A stretch of 64,000 bases of DNA from Croceimicrobium sp965656185. Lineage in GTDB: Bacteria > Bacteroidota > Bacteroidia > Flavobacteriales > Schleiferiaceae. The position numbers and the translations under genes are program-made. The notes under the pieces are model-generated. The model was given only the letters and a program-made list of their open reading frames with translations. It was not told the origin of the DNA and made no database searches. This document shows, piece by piece, positions 6,845 to 14,815 of the stretch (position 1 is the first letter of the stretch; each line of letters starts with the position of its first letter). Location of the stretch: NCBI GenBank assembly GCA_965656185.1, contig CBFHJH010000010.1, forward strand, positions 1 through 64,000, given 5' to 3'.

Positions 6845-8854
6845 ATGACGGAGAAAGAGCTTAGGACATTATTTGAAAAGAAATTGGCCGAATGGGACAT
6901 TCCCTTCGAAGAAGCCAACTGGGAAGCTTTTGAGCAGACGGTAGATCCTAATGAACCACTATCCGAACAAGAGTTTCGCAAGCTTTACCAGGACAAGATA
7001 CAAGAAGCATCTTTTACATTTAATCCTGCGGCTTGGGAGGCCTTAGAGTCGGATTTGGGTCCAGAAGGAGTAATGTCTACCGAAGAAGTGCGCCAACTTT
7101 TTGAGAATAAGTTGAGTGAGTCGGAATCTACCTTTGCCTATAATCCCGATAACTGGGCACGCATGGAGCATTTGCTGGATGAAGCGGAGCCTAAACCGAT
7201 AGTTTATTACTGGCGTATGGTGGCCGCTATACTTATCCTTGCGGCCGGCGCGCTCTGGATGTGGTGGCCAAATCAGCTGGATAAACCTCTGCCAACTACC
7301 GTAGGGCAGGAGTTGCAAGTTCCAGTGGAGTCTAAAAACAAGGCAAGCGAAGCGTCAAGCTCTGAGACTGAATCTATTGCACAGGAGCTTCCAAGCAGCA
7401 CAGATCAGTATGGCGGCAGTAATGCCCCGGTGAGCACAACCGCATTAGGCACTACGGATAAAAATGAAACAATTCCGAGTAATTCTCCGTCTGCTGTAAT
7501 CGCTTCCGGCGAAAGCCGCAATTACCAGGTTCTAACAATGTCTAAATTACCTTGGCGAAACTTAGAACACTTCGTGCCGACCGCCTTTGCCTTGCGCGCT
7601 TACAATTCGCAGTCGATGACAGCAAGCGATAAGAACGAGCCTTATGTACCTCAGGTATTTGACCGATTAGAAGTAATGGCGGGCCCAAACATGAGCCCCG
7701 GCTTTAATGGCAACCTTGGCAATGCTTGGCAGGCAGGATTGGTCTACTCTTTTGGTTTAACATCAAAAGCGGCCTTAGAGCTAGGCCTAGTATATAATCA
7801 GGCGGCGACGGAGATCGAAACGATTCACGACAGTACTTTCTTTGGGCTAAGCCGTACCAATATTTCTACCCATAGGCATTATAAGCGTATTGCCAGTTTG
7901 CGTATTCCGGTATCTTACCGCTTCGCCTTGAGTGATCGGCATCGTTTATCGGTGGGCGCTTACGCGGATGCGATGCTCCGAGTGCGTATGGACGAAAGGG
8001 TAACTACTACCGTTTTCAAACAAGACCCTCAAGAGGAAGTCATTAATTATAACCAGTCCATGGAGAGCTTTAATAGCTTTAATTATGGCGCGATGTTTAC
8101 TTATACCTATCAGTATTCTGAGCGCTTATCCTTGGGCTTGTCCTATCAAATGGGCTTATCCGACCTCACCAANNNNNNNNNNNNNNNNNNNNNNNNNNNN
8201 NNNNNNNNNNNNNNNNNNNNNNNNNNNNNNNNNNNNNNNNNNNNNNNNNNNNNNNNNNNNNNNNNNNNNCCTCTTTCTTGTACACCATTAGTGAAGCACA
8301 CCATTAATACCGAAAGCGAGTGTAAGGCTAAGGTAGAGGTTATCCAAAGTTCGGGTACGCAGTTAAAGGCTAAGGCCATTGCGCGTTTGGGCAAGATTGC
8401 CTCGGTAGATTGGTTTATGGGTTCGCAGAAAATCGCTAGTGGCATCAACTTGAATTACCAAGCCTCAGGACATTATGTTAACTACAACTTAAAGGCGGTG
8501 GTGAAGTTTGAAAGTGGTTGTCAGGAAACGATCGAAAAGGTGATCATGGCCGGAGGAACCGATTGTGATATCAATATGAATTACCGTCGAGTAAAGCACC
8601 GTGTTTCCAATCCGCATAACCTGCGTACGGTAGAAATTAGGTATTACGATGCTGAAGGTAAGATGTATAGTTCTTGGTACCCCAATAGTCAAGGACGTTT
8701 CAATATTGAGGCACTCAGCGGTTACCGAGACGCTAATTCGGTTTATGACCATCATCGGTTTAGCTTTAGCGGCGAAGCCATCCTCAAAAGCAGCGATGGT
8801 TCCAGCGTTCAGCTCAATAATATCTTTGGAATTTTTGCTTTAGCCCACCCTTAG
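6845..8854 (+). CDS. candidate dual-membrane anti-sigma factor with outer-membrane barrel (contains gap)
   Basis: Residues 1-115 hold three tandem copies of a motif of about 35 residues ([FY]..K[LI], then F...NW..[FM]E..L) starting near 3, 39 and 79. These are predicted cytoplasmic. One hydrophobic segment spans about 119-140, followed by a Ser/Thr/Asn-rich linker (150-215) and then an outer-membrane beta-barrel (about 220-440, RLEVMAGPNMSPGF onward). This order matches the dual membrane-spanning anti-sigma (Dma) type known from Bacteroides: cytoplasm, inner membrane, periplasmic linker, outer membrane. It is co-transcribed with the upstream ECF sigma gene. The frame stays open across the 97-N gap, but the part after the gap looks like another protein, so this ORF may join two genes. 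Confidence 0.7.
   Translation: MTEKELRTLFEKKLAEWDIPFEEANWEAFEQTVDPNEPLSEQEFRKLYQDKIQEASFTFNPAAWEALESDLGPEGVMSTEEVRQLFENKLSESESTFAYNPDNWARMEHLLDEAEPKPIVYYWRMVAAILILAAGALWMWWPNQLDKPLPTTVGQELQVPVESKNKASEASSSETESIAQELPSSTDQYGGSNAPVSTTALGTTDKNETIPSNSPSAVIASGESRNYQVLTMSKLPWRNLEHFVPTAFALRAYNSQSMTASDKNEPYVPQVFDRLEVMAGPNMSPGFNGNLGNAWQAGLVYSFGLTSKAALELGLVYNQAATEIETIHDSTFFGLSRTNISTHRHYKRIASLRIPVSYRFALSDRHRLSVGAYADAMLRVRMDERVTTTVFKQDPQEEVINYNQSMESFNSFNYGAMFTYTYQYSERLSLGLSYQMGLSDLTXXXXXXXXXXXXXXXXXXXXXXXXXXXXXXXXXPLSCTPLVKHTINTESECKAKVEVIQSSGTQLKAKAIARLGKIASVDWFMGSQKIASGINLNYQASGHYVNYNLKAVVKFESGCQETIEKVIMAGGTDCDINMNYRRVKHRVSNPHNLRTVEIRYYDAEGKMYSSWYPNSQGRFNIEALSGYRDANSVYDHHRFSFSGEAILKSSDGSSVQLNNIFGIFALAHP
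8173..8269. other. assembly gap (97 N)
   Basis: N run after the barrel strand ending LGLSYQMGLSDLT. The flanks share no sequence, unlike the gap at 1901. The frame continues across, but the real length is unknown, and a stop plus a new start could lie inside. Confidence 0.95.
8270..8854 (+). other. coding segment after the gap, possibly the 3' part of a separate secreted protein
   Basis: About 194 codons run to TAG at 8854. The product has four cysteines in its first half (SCTPL, ESECKAK, ESGCQET, GTDCDIN) and alternating beta-strand patterns like an extracellular Ig/PKD-type domain. A second half (VEIRYYDAEGKMYSSWYPNSQG) looks like another beta domain. None of this fits the end of an outer-membrane barrel, which would finish with an aromatic residue. 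I do not recognise the family. It is either an unusual C-terminal extension of the anti-sigma factor or a distinct downstream gene whose start is lost in the gap. Confidence 0.5.
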
Positions 8855-9369
8855 GCTTCGAACTCGATAAGGACCTGGTTTTTTTCTACTGCTTCACCTT
8901 GTTTGCAGTTAATGCTTTTAACTACGGCGTCGCTTTCCGCCTTGAGAACATTTTCCATTTTCATGGCTTCGAGCACCAACAAAGCTTGTCCTTTTTTGAT
9001 GCTATCACCAGCTTTAACCTTGATGTCAAGCACCAAGCCAGGCATAGGCGCTTTAAGGTCGTTTAGCGCTGCACCGGCCATGTGTTCCATACCGAGATCT
9101 TTCAAGAGTAAGTCGAAGCGATCGGAAGCTTTGATTGGAATGCTTTGATCATTAATCTCGAGCAAGAACTCTTTGCTGTCGTAATCTGCTTCTAAAACAT
9201 GCACTCGATAACTTTTTTTATCGAGGATGAGGTGAAAGCCTTTTTCAGCGTCTCCTTTTAGATCGAGGCTGTGGTTCTCCCCGTTGAGGTTAAACTCTTG
9301 TTTACCGCTACCTACTTCAATTTCGTAGGCTTTTTCATTTATCTCTATTTGGTACGTTTGGCTAGACAT
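8851..9369 (-). CDS. biotin carboxyl carrier protein of an acyl-CoA carboxylase
   Basis: This 172-residue protein ends in a biotinyl/lipoyl domain (about 103-172) with the biotinylation motif EAMKMEN and acceptor Lys137, preceded by the Pro/Gly-rich APMPG hinge. The N-terminal 100 residues form the beta-rich region seen in stand-alone Bacteroidota carrier subunits of propionyl-/acetyl-CoA-type carboxylases. It carries CO2 between biotin carboxylase and carboxyltransferase. Those subunits are not adjacent here, although in many relatives they are, so this is an orphan subunit in this window. It converges with and overlaps the upstream plus-strand ORF by 4 bp. Confidence 0.88.
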   Translation of the reverse strand: MSSQTYQIEINEKAYEIEVGSGKQEFNLNGENHSLDLKGDAEKGFHLILDKKSYRVHVLEADYDSKEFLLEINDQSIPIKASDRFDLLLKDLGMEHMAGAALNDLKAPMPGLVLDIKVKAGDSIKKGQALLVLEAMKMENVLKAESDAVVKSINCKQGEAVEKNQVLIEFEA

Positions 9370-9376
9370 GATAGCA

Positions 9377-9384
9377 TACTTTTG
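9377..9384 (+). promoter_or_regulatory. -7 box of the M1-like gene promoter
   Basis: Exact TACTTTTG match to TAnnTTTG, 24 bp before the ATG at 9409. No TTG at the proper spacing was found upstream, so this is a weak promoter call. It lies in the 39-bp gap between two divergent genes. Confidence 0.35.
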
Positions 9385-9408
9385 CGATAGCTAAGTTAAG
9401 CATAAGCC

Positions 9409-11088
9409 ATGCAAAGCAGATCATTTTTAGGGCTTTTATTCCTCATTCTCTTCTCCTGTGGGGCGCGCGCTCAGCATAGTGGAGACCTTAGTTTACATTA
9501 CCGTGCGGAGCAGGGAATGGAGCTTGAGTTTTGGTTGCACACTAGTTATGATCTAGAGTATTTGGACTTAGCTCTTTACCAAGCAGAGGTTCTCGAAGTA
9601 CGTTTGAGCCAGGGCCGCCTTAAACAAGCTTTGGAATATGAATACTCGGACGACCTTTTGCGTATTTATTTGTTGCCCGACATGGATCCGCGCAGTCGAA
9701 TCTATATACATTATCGTTACGAACAAGCAAGCCTAGAAGCTTCGCCCTTCTTGGAGCTGTTAAAACCGGGCTTTATTTTTAATGCTTTTAACCTGGAAGA
9801 AGGGCAACTTTCGGGCGTCCCAGGCTGGCTGATCCCGAGTTATAAAGGGACTTATGATAAACTGCGCTTGGGCTTGCAATATCCGGAAGGTCTTAAGCCA
9901 GGCTTACCCTTAGAAGAGGATTATGAGGTAGACCTGGGAGATTCAGAGCAATTAAGCTATTACCTCAGTGAAGAGCCGGTAGATCTGCGTGCCTTTTACT
10001 TGGTGCTGGGCCAATTTAGACGCTTTGACCCAGAAGATGTATTAGAAGATCTCGCCGAGAATGAAGAGCGTCTGCAAAGTCTGAAGATCTCACAATTTGA
10101 GCAGAAGTTCCAGTCTGAACTCAATTTCCTGAGCGTTTCAAATGACCTTTTACTGGATGAAAGTTATCTCGTCCAGCTGGAGGCTTTGGAAAAAGCAGCC
10201 CTCCCACAGACTTTTTTACGGGCGGCTCTTCCAGAACCTATCGCAAAACAAGAAAGGGCCTACGCTTTGTTTTTAAACACCTTTTCTTCTCCACAAGAAG
10301 CAAAGGAACAGTGGCATTATTACTGGCAGGGAAAGCTGGGGCAGAAATCTTGGCAAGAAGCTTTGCAGGGAGGCTTAAGTGCAGGAGACCGCACGGCCTT
10401 TTTCTGGCGTATCTACCTGGAGGCCCAAATGGCGCAGCAAGGACTGGCTTGGTCCGACACCGCTGGGGCTACCCTGAACGAGTCGGAAAGGGACTACCTA
10501 AACTTAGTAGAAGCCGTATTTGAAAAGCGGGAACCCCTGCAATTGGAACTTTCTTACCGTTTTAAAGCCAGGGCTAACCAGCTGGAACTGTATCTCGCCC
10601 AGGCAGATACTAATCTGAACTTAAATGGCAGTTTGAGTGGCCGAATTATCCTACGCGACAGCACCCAAGCATTTCGGGTTAGATATCAATTAGGGGTAGC
10701 AGACACGCTAAGCTTAGATTTAAAGGAAAGCCCACGCAGTATTTACTTTGAATCTGAAAATCCCGCACTTCTCCAACTCAATGAAGAGCGCCCGACAAAC
10801 TATTGGCTTTACGACCTCAGTAAGGCGCCACAGGCAGATCAACGACGTAGGGCTTTAGTGAGTCTATTGGAGCAAGGCAATGCGAATTTGCTCGCTACCG
10901 TTATTGGGGTGGCTCTTGACTCGGGTGAGGAAGAACTGCAACTTTTAGCGCTTTCTAAGGTTAAAGAGCTTAATGCCAATGGCCGAGAAAGATTAAAATC
11001 TACTTTTGAAGCCTTGGCGGCTGATCAAGCGAATGTTAAACTAATGCAAAAGGCTCAAGCGATCCTGGTAGATTACTGGTCAGAATAA
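9409..11088 (+). CDS. secreted protein resembling the N-terminal domain of M1 peptidases, no catalytic centre
   Basis: This 559-residue protein starts with a signal peptide (FLGLLFLILFSCGARAQ). Either a lipobox cysteine at about 17 or signal peptidase I cleavage after ARA would fit. Residues 25-215 are beta-rich. The sequence GVPGWLIPSYKGTYDKLRL and the later AFYLVLGQFRRF resemble the saddle domain of M1 aminopeptidases. I see no HEXXH zinc motif or GxMEN-like motif. The C-terminal half is helical and Glu/Gln/Leu-rich, with HEAT-like character near the end. It is probably a non-catalytic periplasmic or surface relative. The function is unknown, and the next gene, RseP, starts 49 bp downstream. 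Confidence 0.6.
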   Translation: MQSRSFLGLLFLILFSCGARAQHSGDLSLHYRAEQGMELEFWLHTSYDLEYLDLALYQAEVLEVRLSQGRLKQALEYEYSDDLLRIYLLPDMDPRSRIYIHYRYEQASLEASPFLELLKPGFIFNAFNLEEGQLSGVPGWLIPSYKGTYDKLRLGLQYPEGLKPGLPLEEDYEVDLGDSEQLSYYLSEEPVDLRAFYLVLGQFRRFDPEDVLEDLAENEERLQSLKISQFEQKFQSELNFLSVSNDLLLDESYLVQLEALEKAALPQTFLRAALPEPIAKQERAYALFLNTFSSPQEAKEQWHYYWQGKLGQKSWQEALQGGLSAGDRTAFFWRIYLEAQMAQQGLAWSDTAGATLNESERDYLNLVEAVFEKREPLQLELSYRFKARANQLELYLAQADTNLNLNGSLSGRIILRDSTQAFRVRYQLGVADTLSLDLKESPRSIYFESENPALLQLNEERPTNYWLYDLSKAPQADQRRRALVSLLEQGNANLLATVIGVALDSGEEELQLLALSKVKELNANGRERLKSTFEALAADQANVKLMQKAQAILVDYWSE

Positions 11089-11100
11089 CCTGCGAATCAC

Positions 11101-11108
11101 TAGTTTTG
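11101..11108 (+). promoter_or_regulatory. -7 box upstream of rseP
   Basis: Exact TAGTTTTG, 29 bp before the rseP ATG at 11138. No TTG was found 19-21 bp upstream. It could drive rseP and the coupled TonB receptor gene. Confidence 0.4.
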
Positions 11109-11137
11109 CCTAATTTTTAAAAGCAAGGAAGATCCAT

Positions 11138-12460
11138 ATGGACTTTATTATACAAGCATCTCAATTCTTACTTTCTCTTTCTCTTTTGATTGTTTTACAT
11201 GAGTTTGGCCATTTTATCCCGGCTAAGCTTTTCAACACGAAAGTGGAGAAGTTTTACCTCTTTTTCGACCCTTACTTTTCGCTCTTTAAAAAGAAGATCG
11301 GAGAAACCGAATATGGCATTGGCTGGCTGCCATTGGGAGGCTACGTAAAGATCTCAGGCATGGTAGACGAGAGTATGGATACCGAGCAACTAAAATCGGA
11401 GCCACAGCCTTGGGAGTTTCGTTCCAAGCCAGCCTGGCAAAGGCTCATCATTATGGTAGGTGGGGTAACGGTAAACGTGATCCTGGCCATTTTGATCTAC
11501 GTGGGAATGATGATGTACTACGGGGAAGATTATTTACCGGTAGACTCTATTACCGACGGTCTGATGGTAGATGATAATGGTAAGGCGATCGGCTTGCAAA
11601 ATGGCGACCTAGTTCTTTCGGTAGATGGTAAAAAGGTGGAGCGCTTTAGTGAGATCCCCAAAGAGATTCTTTTGAGTGAATCGAGCATCGAGATCCTGCG
11701 CAACGGTGAGCGTCGCAGCTTAGAGGTGAAAGATGAGCATAAAAAAATATTGCTCGATAATCAAAGTCCGATCGTTGGCTTACGCTTCCCCTATATCGTT
11801 GGTGGTTTTAGCGATAGTTCGGTAGCCAAAGCCGCGGGCATGATGGTGGGCGACTCCGTAATTAGCATAGACGGTGAGGGGCTTAAGTATTTTGATGAAT
11901 ACGTGGACGCTATTCCGAGCCGCAAGGGCGATACCATAGAGTTGGCCTTTTATCGGGGTCCAGAGCTAAAAACAGCGAGCATGGTGGTGCCAGAGTACGG
12001 CAAAATTGGTGTGGCACCGGGCGGTCCGTCACCGGCCTCTTATTATCCAGTGGAGACCAAGACCTACGGATTTTTTGAAGCGATTCCTGCGGGTTTTGTT
12101 AAGGCTCAAACAGTTTTAAAGGATTACATCCGTCAATTTCGCTTGATCTTCAATCCTGACACCGAGGCCTACAAACAAGTTGGGGGCTTTATTGCTATCG
12201 GTTCTCAGTTCGATACCCAGTGGAACTGGGAGCGTTTTTGGAGCTTTACCGCCTTCCTAAGTATTATGCTGGCCTTTTTAAATATTCTGCCCATTCCCGC
12301 CCTTGATGGAGGCCACGTGGTCTTTGTTTTATGGGAAATGGTTTCGGGCCGAAAGCCTTCGGATAAGGTTTTGGAATATGCGCAAATGGTCGGCTTTTTT
12401 ATCTTATTAGCCTTGATCGTTTTGGCCAATGGCAATGATATTCTCGGACTCTTTAAATAA
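11138..12460 (+). CDS. rseP: RseP-type site-2 intramembrane zinc protease
   Basis: The 440-residue protein has the zinc motif HEFGH at 21-25 in the first membrane helix and the second catalytic motif LDGGH with Asp390. Two PDZ-like segments lie between (around GLQNGDLVLSVDG and MVGDSVISIDG), and membrane helices occur near 100-118, 365-390 and 415-435. Site-2 proteases cut membrane-bound anti-sigma factors and remnant signal peptides. The candidate dual-membrane anti-sigma factor about 4 kb upstream is a plausible but unproven substrate. The TonB receptor gene begins inside its 3' end, so the two are probably translated together. Confidence 0.93.
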   Translation: MDFIIQASQFLLSLSLLIVLHEFGHFIPAKLFNTKVEKFYLFFDPYFSLFKKKIGETEYGIGWLPLGGYVKISGMVDESMDTEQLKSEPQPWEFRSKPAWQRLIIMVGGVTVNVILAILIYVGMMMYYGEDYLPVDSITDGLMVDDNGKAIGLQNGDLVLSVDGKKVERFSEIPKEILLSESSIEILRNGERRSLEVKDEHKKILLDNQSPIVGLRFPYIVGGFSDSSVAKAAGMMVGDSVISIDGEGLKYFDEYVDAIPSRKGDTIELAFYRGPELKTASMVVPEYGKIGVAPGGPSPASYYPVETKTYGFFEAIPAGFVKAQTVLKDYIRQFRLIFNPDTEAYKQVGGFIAIGSQFDTQWNWERFWSFTAFLSIMLAFLNILPIPALDGGHVVFVLWEMVSGRKPSDKVLEYAQMVGFFILLALIVLANGNDILGLFK

Positions 12461-14768
12461 ACTCTGCACCTGTCTTTTAGTGCTGTTCGGTAGCTTCGGG
12501 CTGGCGCAGGGACAGACTTACACCTTAAACGGTGAAGTGCTCCAATATGGCAGCTCCGAGGGCATTGTAGGGGTTAAGGTCACGGTGCATGAAACCAATA
12601 AACAGGTTTATACCGATAGTACCGGCAGCTTTCTGCTGCAGCTGAAAAAAGGCCATTATCACCTACATTTCGAAAAAAAGGATTTTGCCGCTTTAGACCT
12701 CGATGTTGATCTGGATGAGGCACGGCAGGTTCAAGTATTCTTGAGTCCTACTCGTTTGGAGATCAGTGAGGTATTAATCGAAGACTCCTATCTGCGAAAT
12801 CCTAACAGTACGAACTCGAAGGAGGTGCTGTCCTTGAGTCCATCGCGAGCTAATCAAGCGCAAGCAGCGGACCTTGGCTCACTGCTGGACGAACTCCCAG
12901 GCATTACTATGTTGAATACCGGGATTGGTATTTCGAAGCCGGTAATCCGCGGCTTTATGGGAAACCGTGTTGCGGTTATCGATCAGGGGATAAAGCAAGA
13001 AGGACAGCAGTGGGGCATGGACCATGGCTTGGAAGTGGATCCTTTTCAAGCCGATCGTATGGAAGTGGTAAAGGGTCCGGCAGCTTTGCAGTATGGCAGC
13101 GATGCTATCGGGGGAGCTTTAAAGATCCTACCAACCTTGGCTCCTCAAAAAAAGAACGAGGCCAGCCTACAGGGCCTCTACCATAGTAATAATTCCGCTT
13201 TAGGCTTTTCGGCAATGAACGCTTTTAAAAGCGGTGGTTTTCACAGCCGATTACGCTTCAGTCATAGACAGTTTCAGGATTTTCAAGTACCCGCTGAGAC
13301 CTTTACCTATAATGGCTTCATCCTACCCATTAGTGATGGCCTATTGAAGAATACGGCCGGAAACTTGAATTCTCTGCGCTGGGATCTAGGCTGGCAGTCG
13401 GCCGACTACCGAGCCCGTTATACTTTCTCCTATTACCGACAGGAGCAAGGCTTATATCCAGGAGCAACCGGTATTCCACGTGCTTATGACGTCGGCCAGA
13501 TTGGGGATAGGGGCGATATTGCTTTACCAAGGCAAGAGATCGACCATTACAAGGTATACAGCTTTCAGGCCATACGCATTGCCGATCACTGGTTAGAGAT
13601 GGAGTTGGGTTTCCAGCGTAATCAGCGCGCCGAACGCAGCTTACCCCATGCGCATGGATTCGAAGAATTGGATAGTAGTGCCACCCTGGCCCTGGGTCTC
13701 AATCAGGACAGCTGGCAAGTTAATGCCCGCTACCCCTTTCATTTCTTAGGTCAGGAGTTGGTCTTGGGCACCGCCCAGAACTACAAACACAATAGGCAAA
13801 GTGGTTTTGAGTTTTTAATCCCAAGCTTTTGGCGACATCAATCAGGTTTGTTTGCCTTAACCAAAGGTAAATTGTCTGAAAAGTGGCATTGGGATGGCGG
13901 ATTGCGCTGGGAGTATCAAAGGGTGGTAGCGGATGAAACCAGCAGTCCGTGGTGGCAAAATATCGATTCATTGGCTTTGCGATCAGAAGCCTTAAACCGC
14001 AGTTTTTCAAATCTTGCGGGAGCTTTTGGGGTGGCTTATAACCCTAGTCCATTTTGGCGCCTTAAAGCGCATGTAGCGCGGAGTTTCCGAGCGCCGAATA
14101 TTGCCGAGCTAGCCTCGAATGGGGTGCATCATGGTACCTTTCGCCATGAGCAAGGACAGGTAGACATGGACCCCGAGCAGGCCTGGCAGTTGGACCTTGT
14201 GATTGAACATCAACACGAAACTTGGATCCTACGATTGAGTCCATACCTCTACTATTTCGATAACTTTATTTTTTTACGACCTACCGCTCAATTCAGTCTC
14301 CTCCCCGAAGCGGGGCAGCTGTATCAATACCAGCAGGCCCCTAGCTTGCAAGGTGGTGGCGAACTGTTTTTTGATTGGCACCCTTGGGAGAACCTTCACC
14401 TTTCTAATGCCACAGAACTCTTGATCAATCAAAACCTAGACACTCGCTTACCCTTGCCCTTTAGTCCACCTTGGAATAACCGCTTAAAAATTGCCTGGGA
14501 AGCTGACCGATGGTATGTAGGTGCCAATTGGCGCTGGACTTTAGATCAGGATCGGACCGATCGCAATGAGGCTAGAACCCCAGGTTACCACCTGTTCGGG
14601 CTTGAGGCTGGCTACCAGCTGAAATGGTCGCGGCAGAGTCTGAGTTTTGATCTGGCAGTGCAGAATCTATTTGATCAATTTTACTTGAGACATCTCTCGC
14701 GCTATCGTATTCTAAACCTTCCAGAACAAGGCAGAAATATAGTATTGGGCATTCATTATAAGTTTTAA
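12429..14768 (+). CDS. TonB-dependent receptor, probably for zinc
   Basis: This 779-residue protein has a signal peptide ending LAQGQ and a carboxypeptidase-like regulatory beta domain (about 30-105, LNGEVLQYGSSEGIVGVKV). A plug domain follows (about 125-240, LGSLLDELPGITMLNTGIGI and VEVVKGPAALQYGSDAIGG), then a 22-stranded-type barrel ending in the aromatic NIVLGIHYKF. The loop LPHAHGFEELD is His/acid-rich. It imports a substrate through the outer membrane using TonB. The next genes are a His-rich lipoprotein and a Zur-like repressor, so zinc is the likely cargo. The start overlaps rseP by 32 bp, or by 26 bp if Met3 is used. Confidence 0.9.
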   Translation: MAMIFSDSLNKLCTCLLVLFGSFGLAQGQTYTLNGEVLQYGSSEGIVGVKVTVHETNKQVYTDSTGSFLLQLKKGHYHLHFEKKDFAALDLDVDLDEARQVQVFLSPTRLEISEVLIEDSYLRNPNSTNSKEVLSLSPSRANQAQAADLGSLLDELPGITMLNTGIGISKPVIRGFMGNRVAVIDQGIKQEGQQWGMDHGLEVDPFQADRMEVVKGPAALQYGSDAIGGALKILPTLAPQKKNEASLQGLYHSNNSALGFSAMNAFKSGGFHSRLRFSHRQFQDFQVPAETFTYNGFILPISDGLLKNTAGNLNSLRWDLGWQSADYRARYTFSYYRQEQGLYPGATGIPRAYDVGQIGDRGDIALPRQEIDHYKVYSFQAIRIADHWLEMELGFQRNQRAERSLPHAHGFEELDSSATLALGLNQDSWQVNARYPFHFLGQELVLGTAQNYKHNRQSGFEFLIPSFWRHQSGLFALTKGKLSEKWHWDGGLRWEYQRVVADETSSPWWQNIDSLALRSEALNRSFSNLAGAFGVAYNPSPFWRLKAHVARSFRAPNIAELASNGVHHGTFRHEQGQVDMDPEQAWQLDLVIEHQHETWILRLSPYLYYFDNFIFLRPTAQFSLLPEAGQLYQYQQAPSLQGGGELFFDWHPWENLHLSNATELLINQNLDTRLPLPFSPPWNNRLKIAWEADRWYVGANWRWTLDQDRTDRNEARTPGYHLFGLEAGYQLKWSRQSLSFDLAVQNLFDQFYLRHLSRYRILNLPEQGRNIVLGIHYKF

Positions 14769-14799
14769 TTGCAACAGTGTTGCAAAAGCAATATGTTTG
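14769..14799 (+). promoter_or_regulatory. promoter with a perfect 8-1-8 palindromic operator (candidate Zur box)
   Basis: TTG at 14769-14771, a 20-bp spacer and an exact TATGTTTG at 14792-14799 form a complete promoter 16 bp before the lipoprotein ATG. Bases 14769-14785 form the perfect palindrome TTGCAACA-G-TGTTGCAA. This covers the -33 box and most of the spacer, so a bound repressor would block polymerase. Fur-family repressors bind inverted repeats of this size and centre, and the operon encodes one. A second inverted repeat, TGCAAA-N9-TTTGCA (14781-14801), overlaps it. Confidence 0.7.
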
Positions 14800-14815
14800 C
14801 ATAAACACTTCTAAA

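Noticed and set aside
12205..12435. Minus-strand frame opposite the end of rseP
   Set aside because: Shadow of rseP; no motif, no promoter.
14777..14815. Earlier ATG for the His-rich lipoprotein
   Set aside because: It would sit inside the operator palindrome and put 13 residues before a normal lipoprotein signal; the later ATG at 14816 follows the promoter correctly.
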